A DNA stretch of 64,000 bases from Symbiodolus clandestinus (GTDB lineage Bacteria; Pseudomonadota; Gammaproteobacteria; Enterobacterales; G038960095): NCBI GenBank assembly GCA_038960095.1, contig CP152425.1, positions 620,001-684,000 on the forward strand. Reading direction: 5' to 3'. Position 1 is the first letter of the stretch; every line of letters starts with the position of its first letter. Under the pieces are notes generated by a model. The model saw only the letters and a list, made by a program, of their open reading frames with translations. It was not told the origin of the DNA and searched no databases. Position numbers and translations under genes: made by a program. Positions 1 through 8,220 of this stretch are shown piece after piece.

Positions 1-819
1 ACCTAAATAGGTGAAGCCAAAATAGACTGCCGCTAAAGCTATCGACAGTGCAGTGAAAAACTCCAAGGTAGCCGAAGAGACAAAAGCCAAACGCAATACT
101 GCCATGGTTTTCTGGCGCAAGCGATTGGATACCTGGGCAACTTCTTGTTGAGTTGTCCAAGCCTGTCCATACAACCGCAACGTTAATAAGCCACGCAGTC
201 GGTCCAGAAAGTGGCTGCTGAGTCGGTTTAAAGCTTGTAAACTGCGACGATTCGCGGCAGCTGCTTGCTGACCTGCCAGAATCATAAACAGTGGAATTAA
301 AGGGGCAGTGATCACCAGCAAGGCTGCTGCTACCCAATTGATTGGCGCCAAAACCCCTACCACGGTTAGCGGGACCAACATCACTAAAGTTCGTTGCGGC
401 AAATAGCGTGCATAATAATCTTGTAGCTGCTCGACCTGTTCGATTAACCGACTGCTCCAGCTGCCTATCGAGGCAGAACGCCCTAAAGGCCCTAGCTGTT
501 CTAAATGGTCGAAAAGCTGCTTGCGGATCGCGGTGCGAATTTGACTAGCCGCCCAGCCCTGCAGCTGTTCCCGTGATAGGTTCAAAATTGAGCGTAAGAC
601 CACAACCATGAAAAAAGTAGCTGCCGTTGGTTTAAGATCGCTCCATGATGCTTTTTCAGTCACTGCCTGCTGCAATAACTGAGCCAATAACCAACCCTGC
701 GCGGCGATAGTCAAAGCCAACGCTATCCCTAATCCTTGGGTCAACGTAAACCAATGGCGAGCAACTGCTCCCTGCTGTCGCAACCAGCTGAGTGATTCAC
801 GCTGCTGTAACGGTGACAT
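1..819 (-). CDS. cydD: CydD, ABC exporter subunit for cytochrome bd assembly (partial)
   Basis: N-terminal 273 residues of an ABC transporter half; the rest lies beyond the left edge. CydDC exports cysteine and glutathione to the periplasm of enterobacteria and is needed to assemble cytochrome bd oxidase. The visible part is the transmembrane domain. It aligns with E. coli CydD, including the segment reading QDYYARYLPQ, the stretch NRRSLQALNRLSSHFLDRLRG and the helix VYFGFTYLG near the window edge. The ATPase domain is not in the window. The ATG at 819 follows a GGTGAG-like ribosome site. It lies 29 bases downstream of the trxB stop on the same strand, which is the enterobacterial trxB-cydD order. 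cydC is expected further left. Confidence is high because both sequence and synteny agree. Confidence 0.93.
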   Translation of the reverse strand, partial: MSPLQQRESLSWLRQQGAVARHWFTLTQGLGIALALTIAAQGWLLAQLLQQAVTEKASWSDLKPTAATFFMVVVLRSILNLSREQLQGWAASQIRTAIRKQLFDHLEQLGPLGRSASIGSWSSRLIEQVEQLQDYYARYLPQRTLVMLVPLTVVGVLAPINWVAAALLVITAPLIPLFMILAGQQAAAANRRSLQALNRLSSHFLDRLRGLLTLRLYGQAWTTQQEVAQVSNRLRQKTMAVLRLAFVSSATLEFFTALSIALAAVYFGFTYLG

Positions 820-848
820 CAATGCTCACCACGCTAAAGGTTTAACTA

Positions 849-1805
849 TCACTCACGTGTCTCTAAGTAGTGCTCAGCATCTAAAGCAGCCTGACAACCA
901 CTGCCCGCTGAAGTGATCGCTTGACGATACACACTATCTGTCACATCGCCGGCAGCAAATACCCCTGGAATACTGGTCTGCGTCGCATTACCCGCTAAAC
1001 CGGATTGCACCCAAATATAGCCCTTCTGCAATCGGAGCTGCTCAGCAAAAATTTGGGTATTAGGCGTATGCCCAATAGCGATGAAAACACCCGATACTGG
1101 CAGAGTTGTTAAACCGACCTGCTGAGTATGGCGTAATTGCACTGCTATCACTTTAGTTTCATCTCCAACAATATTCTCCACCACCTGCTGTAACTGTAAA
1201 ACGATTTTTCCTTGCTCTACCTTACGTAACAAGCGATCGACTAAAATCTTTTCTGCACGAAATTGCTCTCGACGGTGGATTAGATGTACGGTTTCGGCAA
1301 TATTAGAGAGGTAAAGCGCCTCTTCCACCGCCGTATTTCCACCTCCGACGACAGCAACCGTCTGATTCCGATAAAAGAAACCATCGCAAGTGGCACAAGC
1401 CGATACCCCGCGGCCCCGAAAAGTAGTTTCTGCCGGTAACCCTAAATAACGAGCGCTGGCACCGGTGGCAATAATCAGCGCATCGCAACTATAATGACCC
1501 CGTTCTCCCGTCAAATGAAAGGGAGATTGTTGCAGCGCTACCTGTTTTATATGATCGGTTATCACTTCGGTGGCAAATTGCTTAACATGCAGCAACATCC
1601 GCTCCATCAAGGCGGGCCCAGTTAATCCATGCGCATCCCCTGGCCAATTCTCTACTTCAATCGTCGTCATCAGTTGACCACCTGGCTCATGACCACTGAT
1701 CAATAAGGGCTGTAGGTTGGCACGAGCTGCATAGAGGGCTGCCGTGTAGCCGGCAGGACCCGATCCTAAAACAATCAATTTTCGGTGCTGAGGTTCGTTC
1801 TTCAA
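849..1805 (-). CDS. trxB: Thioredoxin reductase
   Basis: FAD and NADPH dependent reductase that keeps thioredoxin reduced in the cytoplasm. About 318 residues, against 321 in E. coli. Visible motifs are the FAD-binding GSGPAGYTAALYAARANL at the N-terminus, the redox pair in ACATCDGFF (about residues 135-138), the NADPH-binding VGGGNTAVEEA, and the C-terminal FAAGDVTD. The frame stays open far upstream, but family length and homology favour a TTG start at 1805. It has AGGAGA nine bases upstream and yields KNEPQHRKLIVLGSGPAG. With that start the gene does not overlap the divergent amidase gene. Probably co-transcribed with cydD. Confidence 0.95.
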   Translation of the reverse strand: MKNEPQHRKLIVLGSGPAGYTAALYAARANLQPLLISGHEPGGQLMTTIEVENWPGDAHGLTGPALMERMLLHVKQFATEVITDHIKQVALQQSPFHLTGERGHYSCDALIIATGASARYLGLPAETTFRGRGVSACATCDGFFYRNQTVAVVGGGNTAVEEALYLSNIAETVHLIHRREQFRAEKILVDRLLRKVEQGKIVLQLQQVVENIVGDETKVIAVQLRHTQQVGLTTLPVSGVFIAIGHTPNTQIFAEQLRLQKGYIWVQSGLAGNATQTSIPGVFAAGDVTDSVYRQAITSAGSGCQAALDAEHYLETRE

Positions 1806-1980
1806 CTTCTGTTCTCTCCTTATATCGACGGACAGAGAGATTGTAAAGAAACTCATACGATAAAAGAAGCTGATTGCTAATTGAATGACAACATACGAAT
1901 ACCCAAAATACTCTTTGAACCCTGATATAAACAATTGTATGATGACGGGCAAACCGTCTAGAACTGGGGGAGCCTATATG

Positions 1981-2883
1981 ATGAAATTCTGGAAGCTGCT
2001 ACCGCTTTTATGGATTAGCCTTATTATCAGCTGCTCCAACAGCAAAAATATCCTATTCGACCAATCTATCCAATCGCCTAATCAGAATTCTCGGATAAAA
2101 TATATCATTTTACACTACACGGTTTCTAATTTTAAAAGCACGATTGATATATTTACTAATAATACTAACTCCCCGAAAAACGTGAGTGCACATTATGTGA
2201 TCCCAGAACCTCTTGATAACAGTTACCACTATAAAAAATTAAAAGTCTTCAAATTGGTAAAGGATTGTCAGCGTTCTTGGCATGCTGGGGTAAGCGCTTG
2301 GAAAGGAAGCAATGGATTAAATGATCAATCCATTGGCATTGAAATGGTTAATCAAACCGACTGCAAAAGCATCGGTGAGCAGGATTATTTTTACTACGCC
2401 GATTTCGATCCTCAGCAGATCCAGCTACTAATAGAAACTTTGAATCAGCTAATGAGAAAATATCCTCATATCCACCCAACTAATATTATTGCTCATAGCG
2501 ATATTGCTCCGGGTAGAAAAATGGACCCAGGCCCCAAATTTCCCTGGGAACTACTGTATCGTTATGGCCATGGTGCTTGGTTTGATTACAATGTAATGCT
2601 TAAATACGCTGAAAAATTCTCACAAGAGGGGCTTCCCTCAATCGCTGTTTTACAGCAAGCATTGAAATGTTATGGCTATGCTGTACAGATTCATGGTCTG
2701 TTTGATCAGCAAACTAGTCAAGTTGTTAGTGCATTTCAACGCCATTTTGTTCAAGATAACGTTACCGGAATCATGGACATTAAAACTTCTGCTATCCTGT
2801 TTGCTTTACTAGAAAAATACTACCCTGATTGGGTACCCGAAACGTCAAATAACTATGAAGGGCAGTTGACTATTAAAAAGTAG
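1981..2883 (+). CDS. amiD: N-acetylmuramoyl-L-alanine amidase, AmiD-like lipoprotein
   Basis: Zinc amidase that cleaves the bond between MurNAc and the stem peptide, probably anchored in the outer membrane. The start after GGGGGAG gives a lipoprotein signal peptide with lipobox LIISC at residues 14-18. An ATG three bases upstream is equally possible. Amidase_2 domain: zinc-ligand His in ILHYT, then WHAGVSAWKGSNGLND, SIGIEMVNQ and the second zinc-binding site in AHSDIAPGRKMDPGP. A peptidoglycan-binding domain of the PG_binding_1 type follows (from about residue 225: LQQALKCYGYAVQIHGLFD). About 300 residues, slightly longer than E. coli AmiD. It is divergent from trxB and followed by an IS1 remnant. 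Role in cell-wall recycling is inferred from the family. Confidence 0.9.
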   Translation: MKFWKLLPLLWISLIISCSNSKNILFDQSIQSPNQNSRIKYIILHYTVSNFKSTIDIFTNNTNSPKNVSAHYVIPEPLDNSYHYKKLKVFKLVKDCQRSWHAGVSAWKGSNGLNDQSIGIEMVNQTDCKSIGEQDYFYYADFDPQQIQLLIETLNQLMRKYPHIHPTNIIAHSDIAPGRKMDPGPKFPWELLYRYGHGAWFDYNVMLKYAEKFSQEGLPSIAVLQQALKCYGYAVQIHGLFDQQTSQVVSAFQRHFVQDNVTGIMDIKTSAILFALLEKYYPDWVPETSNNYEGQLTIKK

Positions 2884-3025
2884 ATTTCAAAAATGGAATA
2901 GCAAATCCGCCATAATAAGTTTGCTATTTTGCCTAGGGCTTGTTGAGGTTTTGTTGTAACCGATTGAAGAACAGGAGAAAACCCGTAATATTGCGGTTCT
3001 GAATCCCACAATAGAACGAGTTTTC

Positions 3026-3400
3026 GGTAGTGTCTCGTATTAACTGATAGTGGAATTTATCGAGGTAAGCACCCATCACTTTTTCATGGATCTCTATTGA
3101 CTTGGAAAAGTAGATACTTTTTCTAGCTAAGCGTTTGATCCGCGTCCGTAGGGTTAAGTTGTGACGTTCGATGCGCTGAGTAAAAATTTTACCCATAAGA
3201 TGCTTTGATTGAGGAAGTCACCGTAAATAGTTGGACAAACTGTCAGTAGTAAACAGACCGATGGTAAATTTTTCAAGCAATTTCAATAAGTTATTCAACG
3301 TAGCTGGTGTGCTTCGACCAAAAACAGGTGCCAGCACTTTTTTAGGTTTGGTATCAAAGGCATAAAATAACCAAGGTTGCTGTTGTTTGCTACCGACAAT
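3026..3400 (-). mobile_element. IS1-family insB remnant with one nonsense codon
   Basis: C-terminal two thirds of an IS1 InsB transposase (DDE family). Recognisable pieces are WLFYAFDTKPKK, APVFGRSTPATL, FTQRIERHNL and RKSIYFSKSIEIHEKVMGAYL. Both halves are in the same frame and are interrupted by a single TGA at about 3218-3220, so one base change explains the break. The frame reaches an IS1-type terminal sequence, GGTAGTGTCTCGTATTAACT, beginning at 3026; the coding stretch beyond it is run-through. The insA part and the N-terminus of insB are absent, so the copy cannot act alone. Confidence 0.85.
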
Positions 3401-3570
3401 GAAGCAAGGAGGGCAGGCAACCATCAATGATCAATGGGCAGTCAATCGGAAAATTGATTTGCAAGCATCTGTAGACTACAAAACAGCAGGTTTTGTAATG
3501 GGGGAATCCTTAAAACAGGGGGCTATTATAAAATTAGGAGTTGGTTTAACTTTTTAACAAGAATAACCCA

Positions 3571-4425
3571 TTAGCTTAGAGAAAAAGCCAGTCCGAGAAA
3601 AATCAGCAGACCGACATATTGGTTATTGGTAAAAGCTGCAAAGTCTTTACTCGGTTGCTGGTAGGCTAACAGTTGCTGCTGGTAAATGAACAGCCCGGCG
3701 GCGGCGATCAGTGAGAGATAGAAAGCACTACCCAACTGATAATACCGGCCAATCTGCACTAGTAATCCCAGCATCATCAGCTGCAACATTCCAATAACCT
3801 TGGCGTTGTTACCCCCCCAAAGCAGGGCGGTGGAATAAATGCCGATCTTTCTGTCATCTTCTTGATCAACACGGGCATATTGGGTGTCATAAGCCACTAC
3901 CCAACAGCAGGTGGCGAGTAGCAGTAACCAACAGGGTTGGGGCAGCTGAGTAGTGACAGCAGCAAAAACCATTGGAATCGACCAAGAAAAAGCAAAACCA
4001 AGGATGACTTGTGGCAGCTGAGTAACCCGCTTAGCAAAAGGATAACCTAAAGTTAATAGGAAGGCGATACCAGCCAGCAGTCGAGTCAACCCGTTACAGG
4101 CCAAGAGCAATAATCCAGCGATTAATAACAAACCGCTGAATAACCATAGACACGCGGCTTCGCTGATCTCCCCTCGAGGCAAAGGCCGCTGGCAAGTTCG
4201 CTGAACTCGACCATCGAAGTGGCGATCAGCATAATCATTAATAACACAGCCAGCCGCTCGCATAATGAAAACGCCCGTAGTAAATAGTGCCAACCATCGA
4301 AGTGGCGGCACTCCACCAGCCGCTAGCCATAAAGCCCATAATGTTGGCCAGAGCAGCAGCCAAAAACCCACCGGTCGATCCAGGCGCATGAGTTTTATAC
4401 TAGCTTTCAGTACTTTTCTTTTCAT
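3571..4425 (-). CDS. ubiA: 4-hydroxybenzoate polyprenyltransferase
   Basis: Membrane enzyme that joins the polyprenyl tail to 4-hydroxybenzoate, the second committed step of ubiquinone synthesis. 284 residues, against 290 in E. coli. Both aspartate-rich motifs are present: NDYADRHFDG (about residues 63-72), which binds the prenyl diphosphate through Mg2+, and YDTQYARVDQEDD (about residues 179-191). Around eight hydrophobic segments match the UbiA fold. The start 21 bases after the mntH stop suggests that it is read from the mntH promoter. The usual partner ubiC is not next to it. IspB, encoded at 44.4 kb, would make its polyprenyl substrate. Confidence 0.95.
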   Translation of the reverse strand: MKRKVLKASIKLMRLDRPVGFWLLLWPTLWALWLAAGGVPPLRWLALFTTGVFIMRAAGCVINDYADRHFDGRVQRTCQRPLPRGEISEAACLWLFSGLLLIAGLLLLACNGLTRLLAGIAFLLTLGYPFAKRVTQLPQVILGFAFSWSIPMVFAAVTTQLPQPCWLLLLATCCWVVAYDTQYARVDQEDDRKIGIYSTALLWGGNNAKVIGMLQLMMLGLLVQIGRYYQLGSAFYLSLIAAAGLFIYQQQLLAYQQPSKDFAAFTNNQYVGLLIFLGLAFSLS

Positions 4426-4446
4426 TTGATACTTGGTAAAAAACAG

Positions 4447-5640
4447 TTACAACATTACCCAAAGTAAATAACCATTAAGGGTAATCACCGAAATGACGAT
4501 AAGACGACCAATAATTCGCGTCACTGGACCATTGACCAGCTCTCCCATAAGTGCACGATCTTCAGTAAAACGCAGAAGGGGCAATAAAGCTAGGGCAATT
4601 CCAAAGCTCAGTAACACCTGACTTAAGAGTAAAATTTGTGTGGTATTCATTCCGATGACAATAACGACAAAAGAGGGTAGCATGGTCACCAAGCGACGGA
4701 TCCATAGGGGAATATAAAAATGAACAAAACCCTGCATGACTACCTGACCTGCTAAGGTTCCAACAATGGTTGAGGAAAGGCCAGCAGCAATCAAACTAAA
4801 GCCAAAAATAGTAGCGGCTGCCTGTCCTAGCAGCGGCTGTAAGGTAACATAAGCCTCTTCAATTTCTATCACTTCTGAATGGCCAGAAAAGTGAAAGGCC
4901 GCGGCAGCCATGGTCATAATCGCTAAATTGACAAAATCAGCGATAGTCATCGCGATCGCAACATCTATCCGGGTGGCTTGATAGCGAATAAGTTTGCTCT
5001 CTTGGCTAGCCCGTTGGGTTAATGAGGAGTGAAGGTAAATCACATGCGGCATTACCGTTGCCCCCAAAATAGCGGTGGCTAAATAGATTGCCTCCTTGTT
5101 AGGTAGGCTAGGAAATATCGCTCCTTGCAATAAGGCATTGGGATCAGGTTTGGAAAGCAAAAGCTCTAATAGATAGGCGGCAGCAACAAACAGCAAAAGA
5201 GAGCCGATGATCACCTCCAACGGCTTTTGTCCATACTTTTGCAGCATTAAAATCAGGTAGGTGGCAATTCCCGTCAGTATAGCACCTTGCAGTAAGCTGA
5301 CATCGAGTAGCAATTTAAAGCCAATAGCTGCCCCGATGAACTCCGCAAGATCGGTTGCTATGGCGATAATTTCTGCTTGTACCCAATAAAACCAGACAAC
5401 GGGTCGAGGAAAATGGTCACGAATATGCTCGGCTAAATTTTTTCCGGTAGCAATTCCCAGCTTGGCTGACAATAGCTGAATCAGCATAGCCATCAAATTA
5501 GCCCAGACGACCACCCACAGCAGTTGATAGCCAAAGGCTGATCCTGCCTGAATGTTGGTAACAAAATTGCCGGGATCAATGTAACCGATGGCAGCAATGA
5601 ATGCTGGCCCGATCAGGGAGAGTTTGGTTTTTCCCCACAT
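4447..5640 (-). CDS. mntH: Nramp-family manganese/proton symporter
   Basis: Proton-coupled divalent metal importer of the inner membrane, with manganese the main substrate in enterobacteria. 397 residues with about eleven transmembrane helices. The family hallmarks are visible: the metal-binding IDPGNFVTNIQAGS in helix 1 (about residues 21-34) and the VMPHVIYLHS motif in helix 6 (about residues 196-205). Slightly shorter than E. coli MntH (412). The start ATG at 5640 gives MWGKTKLSLIGPAFIAAIGY. About 230 bases separate it from pabA; no clear MntR or Fur box was identified there. Nramp importers are often kept by symbionts facing host metal restriction. Confidence 0.95.
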   Translation of the reverse strand: MWGKTKLSLIGPAFIAAIGYIDPGNFVTNIQAGSAFGYQLLWVVVWANLMAMLIQLLSAKLGIATGKNLAEHIRDHFPRPVVWFYWVQAEIIAIATDLAEFIGAAIGFKLLLDVSLLQGAILTGIATYLILMLQKYGQKPLEVIIGSLLLFVAAAYLLELLLSKPDPNALLQGAIFPSLPNKEAIYLATAILGATVMPHVIYLHSSLTQRASQESKLIRYQATRIDVAIAMTIADFVNLAIMTMAAAAFHFSGHSEVIEIEEAYVTLQPLLGQAAATIFGFSLIAAGLSSTIVGTLAGQVVMQGFVHFYIPLWIRRLVTMLPSFVVIVIGMNTTQILLLSQVLLSFGIALALLPLLRFTEDRALMGELVNGPVTRIIGRLIVISVITLNGYLLWVML

Positions 5641-5867
5641 AAAGTTTTATTAGATTCCTGGTTAATGATATGGTTTCTGTTTGAGACAAGGTGATCGTTA
5701 TTTATCTCTATTGTAATCGGGAATTGATCAGTCGTCAGCACTAGAGCAGGCTTTAGTACAGTCAGTGGCTTCGGGGATCGCTAATCAAGCAAAGTAACAG
5801 CCTGAAAACGATAGTACCCAAGGATAACTTGCGCCGAGCCGTAACCTGCTTATGGGTAGCCTACAAC

Positions 5868-6443
5868 ATGTTACTGTTAATCGATAATTATGACTCTTTT
5901 ACCTATAATCTTTACCAATACCTGTGTGAATTAGCTTGCGAGGTGGTTGTTTGTCGCAATGATGCGATGACTCTGGGAGAGATTGAACGTCTAATTCCAT
6001 CGCATATAATCATTTCTCCCGGCCCTGGTGCTCCAAAATCGGCGGGGATCTCCTTAGCGGTGATTCAGCACTTTAGTCAACAACTACCGATTCTTGGAGT
6101 CTGTTTAGGTCATCAAGCACTCGGGGAAGCATTTGGTGCCGAGGTGAGACGAGCCGGGCAGGTAATGCATGGTAAAACATCTTACATTCATCATCGGCAG
6201 AGCGGACTATTTCAAGGGTTGAATAATCCTTTATTGGTAACGCGTTATCACTCATTGCTACTGCACCCACCTTCTTTGCCAGACTGCTTTGAGGTGTTGG
6301 CTTGGCATTACCAGCAGAATGCTGAGGATGAAATCATGGCGATCGCTCATCGAAGCTTGCCACTATTTGGAGTACAGTTCCATCCGGAGAGTATACTGAC
6401 TGAGCAAGGGCATCAATTGTTAAAAAATTTTTTACGATTATAG
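5868..6443 (+). CDS. pabA: Aminodeoxychorismate synthase, glutamine amidotransferase subunit
   Basis: Class I glutamine amidotransferase that passes ammonia to PabB for 4-aminobenzoate, a folate precursor. 191 residues from the ATG at 5868 (MLLLIDNYDSFTYNLYQYLC), matching E. coli PabA better than TrpG in length and in the HGKTS segment. The nucleophile is Cys79 in GVCLGHQ, and the His-Glu pair is in VQFHPES near the C-terminus. An upstream in-frame extension is possible but has no family support. pabB, pabC and trp genes are absent here, so whether it serves folate only or also tryptophan cannot be settled from this window. Confidence 0.9.
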   Translation: MLLLIDNYDSFTYNLYQYLCELACEVVVCRNDAMTLGEIERLIPSHIIISPGPGAPKSAGISLAVIQHFSQQLPILGVCLGHQALGEAFGAEVRRAGQVMHGKTSYIHHRQSGLFQGLNNPLLVTRYHSLLLHPPSLPDCFEVLAWHYQQNAEDEIMAIAHRSLPLFGVQFHPESILTEQGHQLLKNFLRL

Positions 6444-6486
6444 AATTACTCATTAAAGAAGGATTTTAATTAAACTGGCCCAATCT

Positions 6487-8124
6487 ATGAAGGCGATTAA
6501 CCCAACAAAAACAGCAGCTTGGCAAGCATTAAAACAGCATTATCAGATGATGAAAAACGTTAAGTTGCATGAGCTGTTTGCCGCCGATCCCTATCGTTTT
6601 CAGCGTTTTTCCTATCGTATTGCTGATCAAATGGTGGTGGATTGCTCAAAAAATTTTTTAACTTTTGAAACGCTAAACCGGTTAATACAACTGGCTGAAG
6701 AGACAAAGTTAGTTGCCGCTATCCAAGCGATGGTTAGTGGTGAGAAAATTAATCGAACCGAAGATCGAGCAGCCTTACACTTGGCCCTACGCAACCGCAG
6801 TAACCGACCTATGCCAGTGGCTGGTCATGATGTTATGCCGCAGGTTAGAGCAGTGTTAGCTAAAATGGAGCATTTCTGTCACCAGGTGATCACGGGAGAG
6901 TGGCGAGGCTATAGTGGGTTAGCGATTACCGATGTCATATCGGTTGGTATTGGCGGTTCTCACTTAGGTCCATTAATGGCGGTGCAAGCATTGATTGATT
7001 ATAAAAACCATTTGCGGTGCCATTTTGTAGCTAATGTAGATGGAGGAGAGATCAGCAAGGTTTTAGATCATTTGAATCCAGCCAGTACATTGGTCATCAT
7101 CTCTTCAAAAAGCTTTTCGACCCCGGAAACGTTAACTAATGCCAAAACAGTACGCAAATGGTTATTAGCGGCTATTGGTGATAAAACCTATTTGAAGCAT
7201 CACTTGGTAGCCTTGTCTGCCAATGCAGAGGCAGTCGCTGATTTTGGCATTGAGAAAGAACAGCATTTTGAGCTCTGGGATTGGGTCGGCGGAAGATTTT
7301 CCTTGTGGTCAGCCATTGGTTTGCCGATTGCTTTAGCCATCGGTTTTAAGCAATTTGAGCACCTGTTAACGGGTGCTTATGCGATGGATCAGCACTTTAT
7401 TAATACCCCTTTTCACAGTAATTTACCGGTGATTTTAGCGTTACTGAGCATCTGGTATGGCAATTTTTGGGGAGCAAAAACCGAAGCTATTTTACCCTAT
7501 GACTACCGATTGCAACGGTTGATGGCTCATCTGCAGCAAGCCAACATGGAGTCCAATGGTAAGTCAGTTGATCGCCAAGGAAACCGGATTGATTATCAGA
7601 CAGCACCGATTATTTGGGGAGAGCCTGGTACCAATAGTCAACATGCTTTTTTCCAATTAATTCATCAGGGAACCCATTTAATTCCTTGCGATTTTATTGC
7701 GGTTACCCAACCTCATCACACCTTGACTCAACACCATGAGCAACTACTAGCCAATTGTTTTGCGCAAACACAAGCGCTGGCTTTTGGGCAGAACGCTGCT
7801 ACCATGTTACCTGTCAATAATTGGCAAGGTATTCACGATAAGTTACTGCCTTTTCAGCAATTTTTTGGGAATAAACCCAGTAATACTTTATTATTAAGGC
7901 AGTTAAATCCTTATACGCTAGGTCTGTTATTATCGTTATACGAGCATAAAATCTTTGTGCAGGGAGCTATTCTAAATGTCTATAGCTTTGATCAATGGGG
8001 AGTTGAGTTGGGTAAGCAGCTGGCACAGCAGTTGCAGCCACAGCTGCGTCAGCCAGACGGTAAGCAGCCACTAGATAGTTCAACGGCTGGTTTAATTGAT
8101 TACTACACTGACAGGCGCTGTTAA
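6487..8124 (+). CDS. pgi: Glucose-6-phosphate isomerase
   Basis: Interconverts glucose 6-phosphate and fructose 6-phosphate in the cytoplasm. 545 residues, against 549 in E. coli, full length. Family signatures include VISVGIGGSHLGP (sugar-phosphate loop, about residues 152-164), SKSFSTPETLTN, WVGGRFSLWSAIGLP and GEPGTNSQHAFFQLIHQG carrying the catalytic Glu and His region. The C-terminal SFDQWGVELGKQLA is also typical. It starts 43 bases after pabA and may be co-transcribed with it. Nothing suggests inactivation. Confidence 0.97.
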   Translation: MKAINPTKTAAWQALKQHYQMMKNVKLHELFAADPYRFQRFSYRIADQMVVDCSKNFLTFETLNRLIQLAEETKLVAAIQAMVSGEKINRTEDRAALHLALRNRSNRPMPVAGHDVMPQVRAVLAKMEHFCHQVITGEWRGYSGLAITDVISVGIGGSHLGPLMAVQALIDYKNHLRCHFVANVDGGEISKVLDHLNPASTLVIISSKSFSTPETLTNAKTVRKWLLAAIGDKTYLKHHLVALSANAEAVADFGIEKEQHFELWDWVGGRFSLWSAIGLPIALAIGFKQFEHLLTGAYAMDQHFINTPFHSNLPVILALLSIWYGNFWGAKTEAILPYDYRLQRLMAHLQQANMESNGKSVDRQGNRIDYQTAPIIWGEPGTNSQHAFFQLIHQGTHLIPCDFIAVTQPHHTLTQHHEQLLANCFAQTQALAFGQNAATMLPVNNWQGIHDKLLPFQQFFGNKPSNTLLLRQLNPYTLGLLLSLYEHKIFVQGAILNVYSFDQWGVELGKQLAQQLQPQLRQPDGKQPLDSSTAGLIDYYTDRRC

Positions 8125-8220
8125 AAGATTATTCTTACGCTCAGTGAGCAGGCATTGATCGAATTAAACCACTGACCCCAAACCTTTTAAGGACGGTTTT
8201 AACCAGAAAACTCGATAGAT

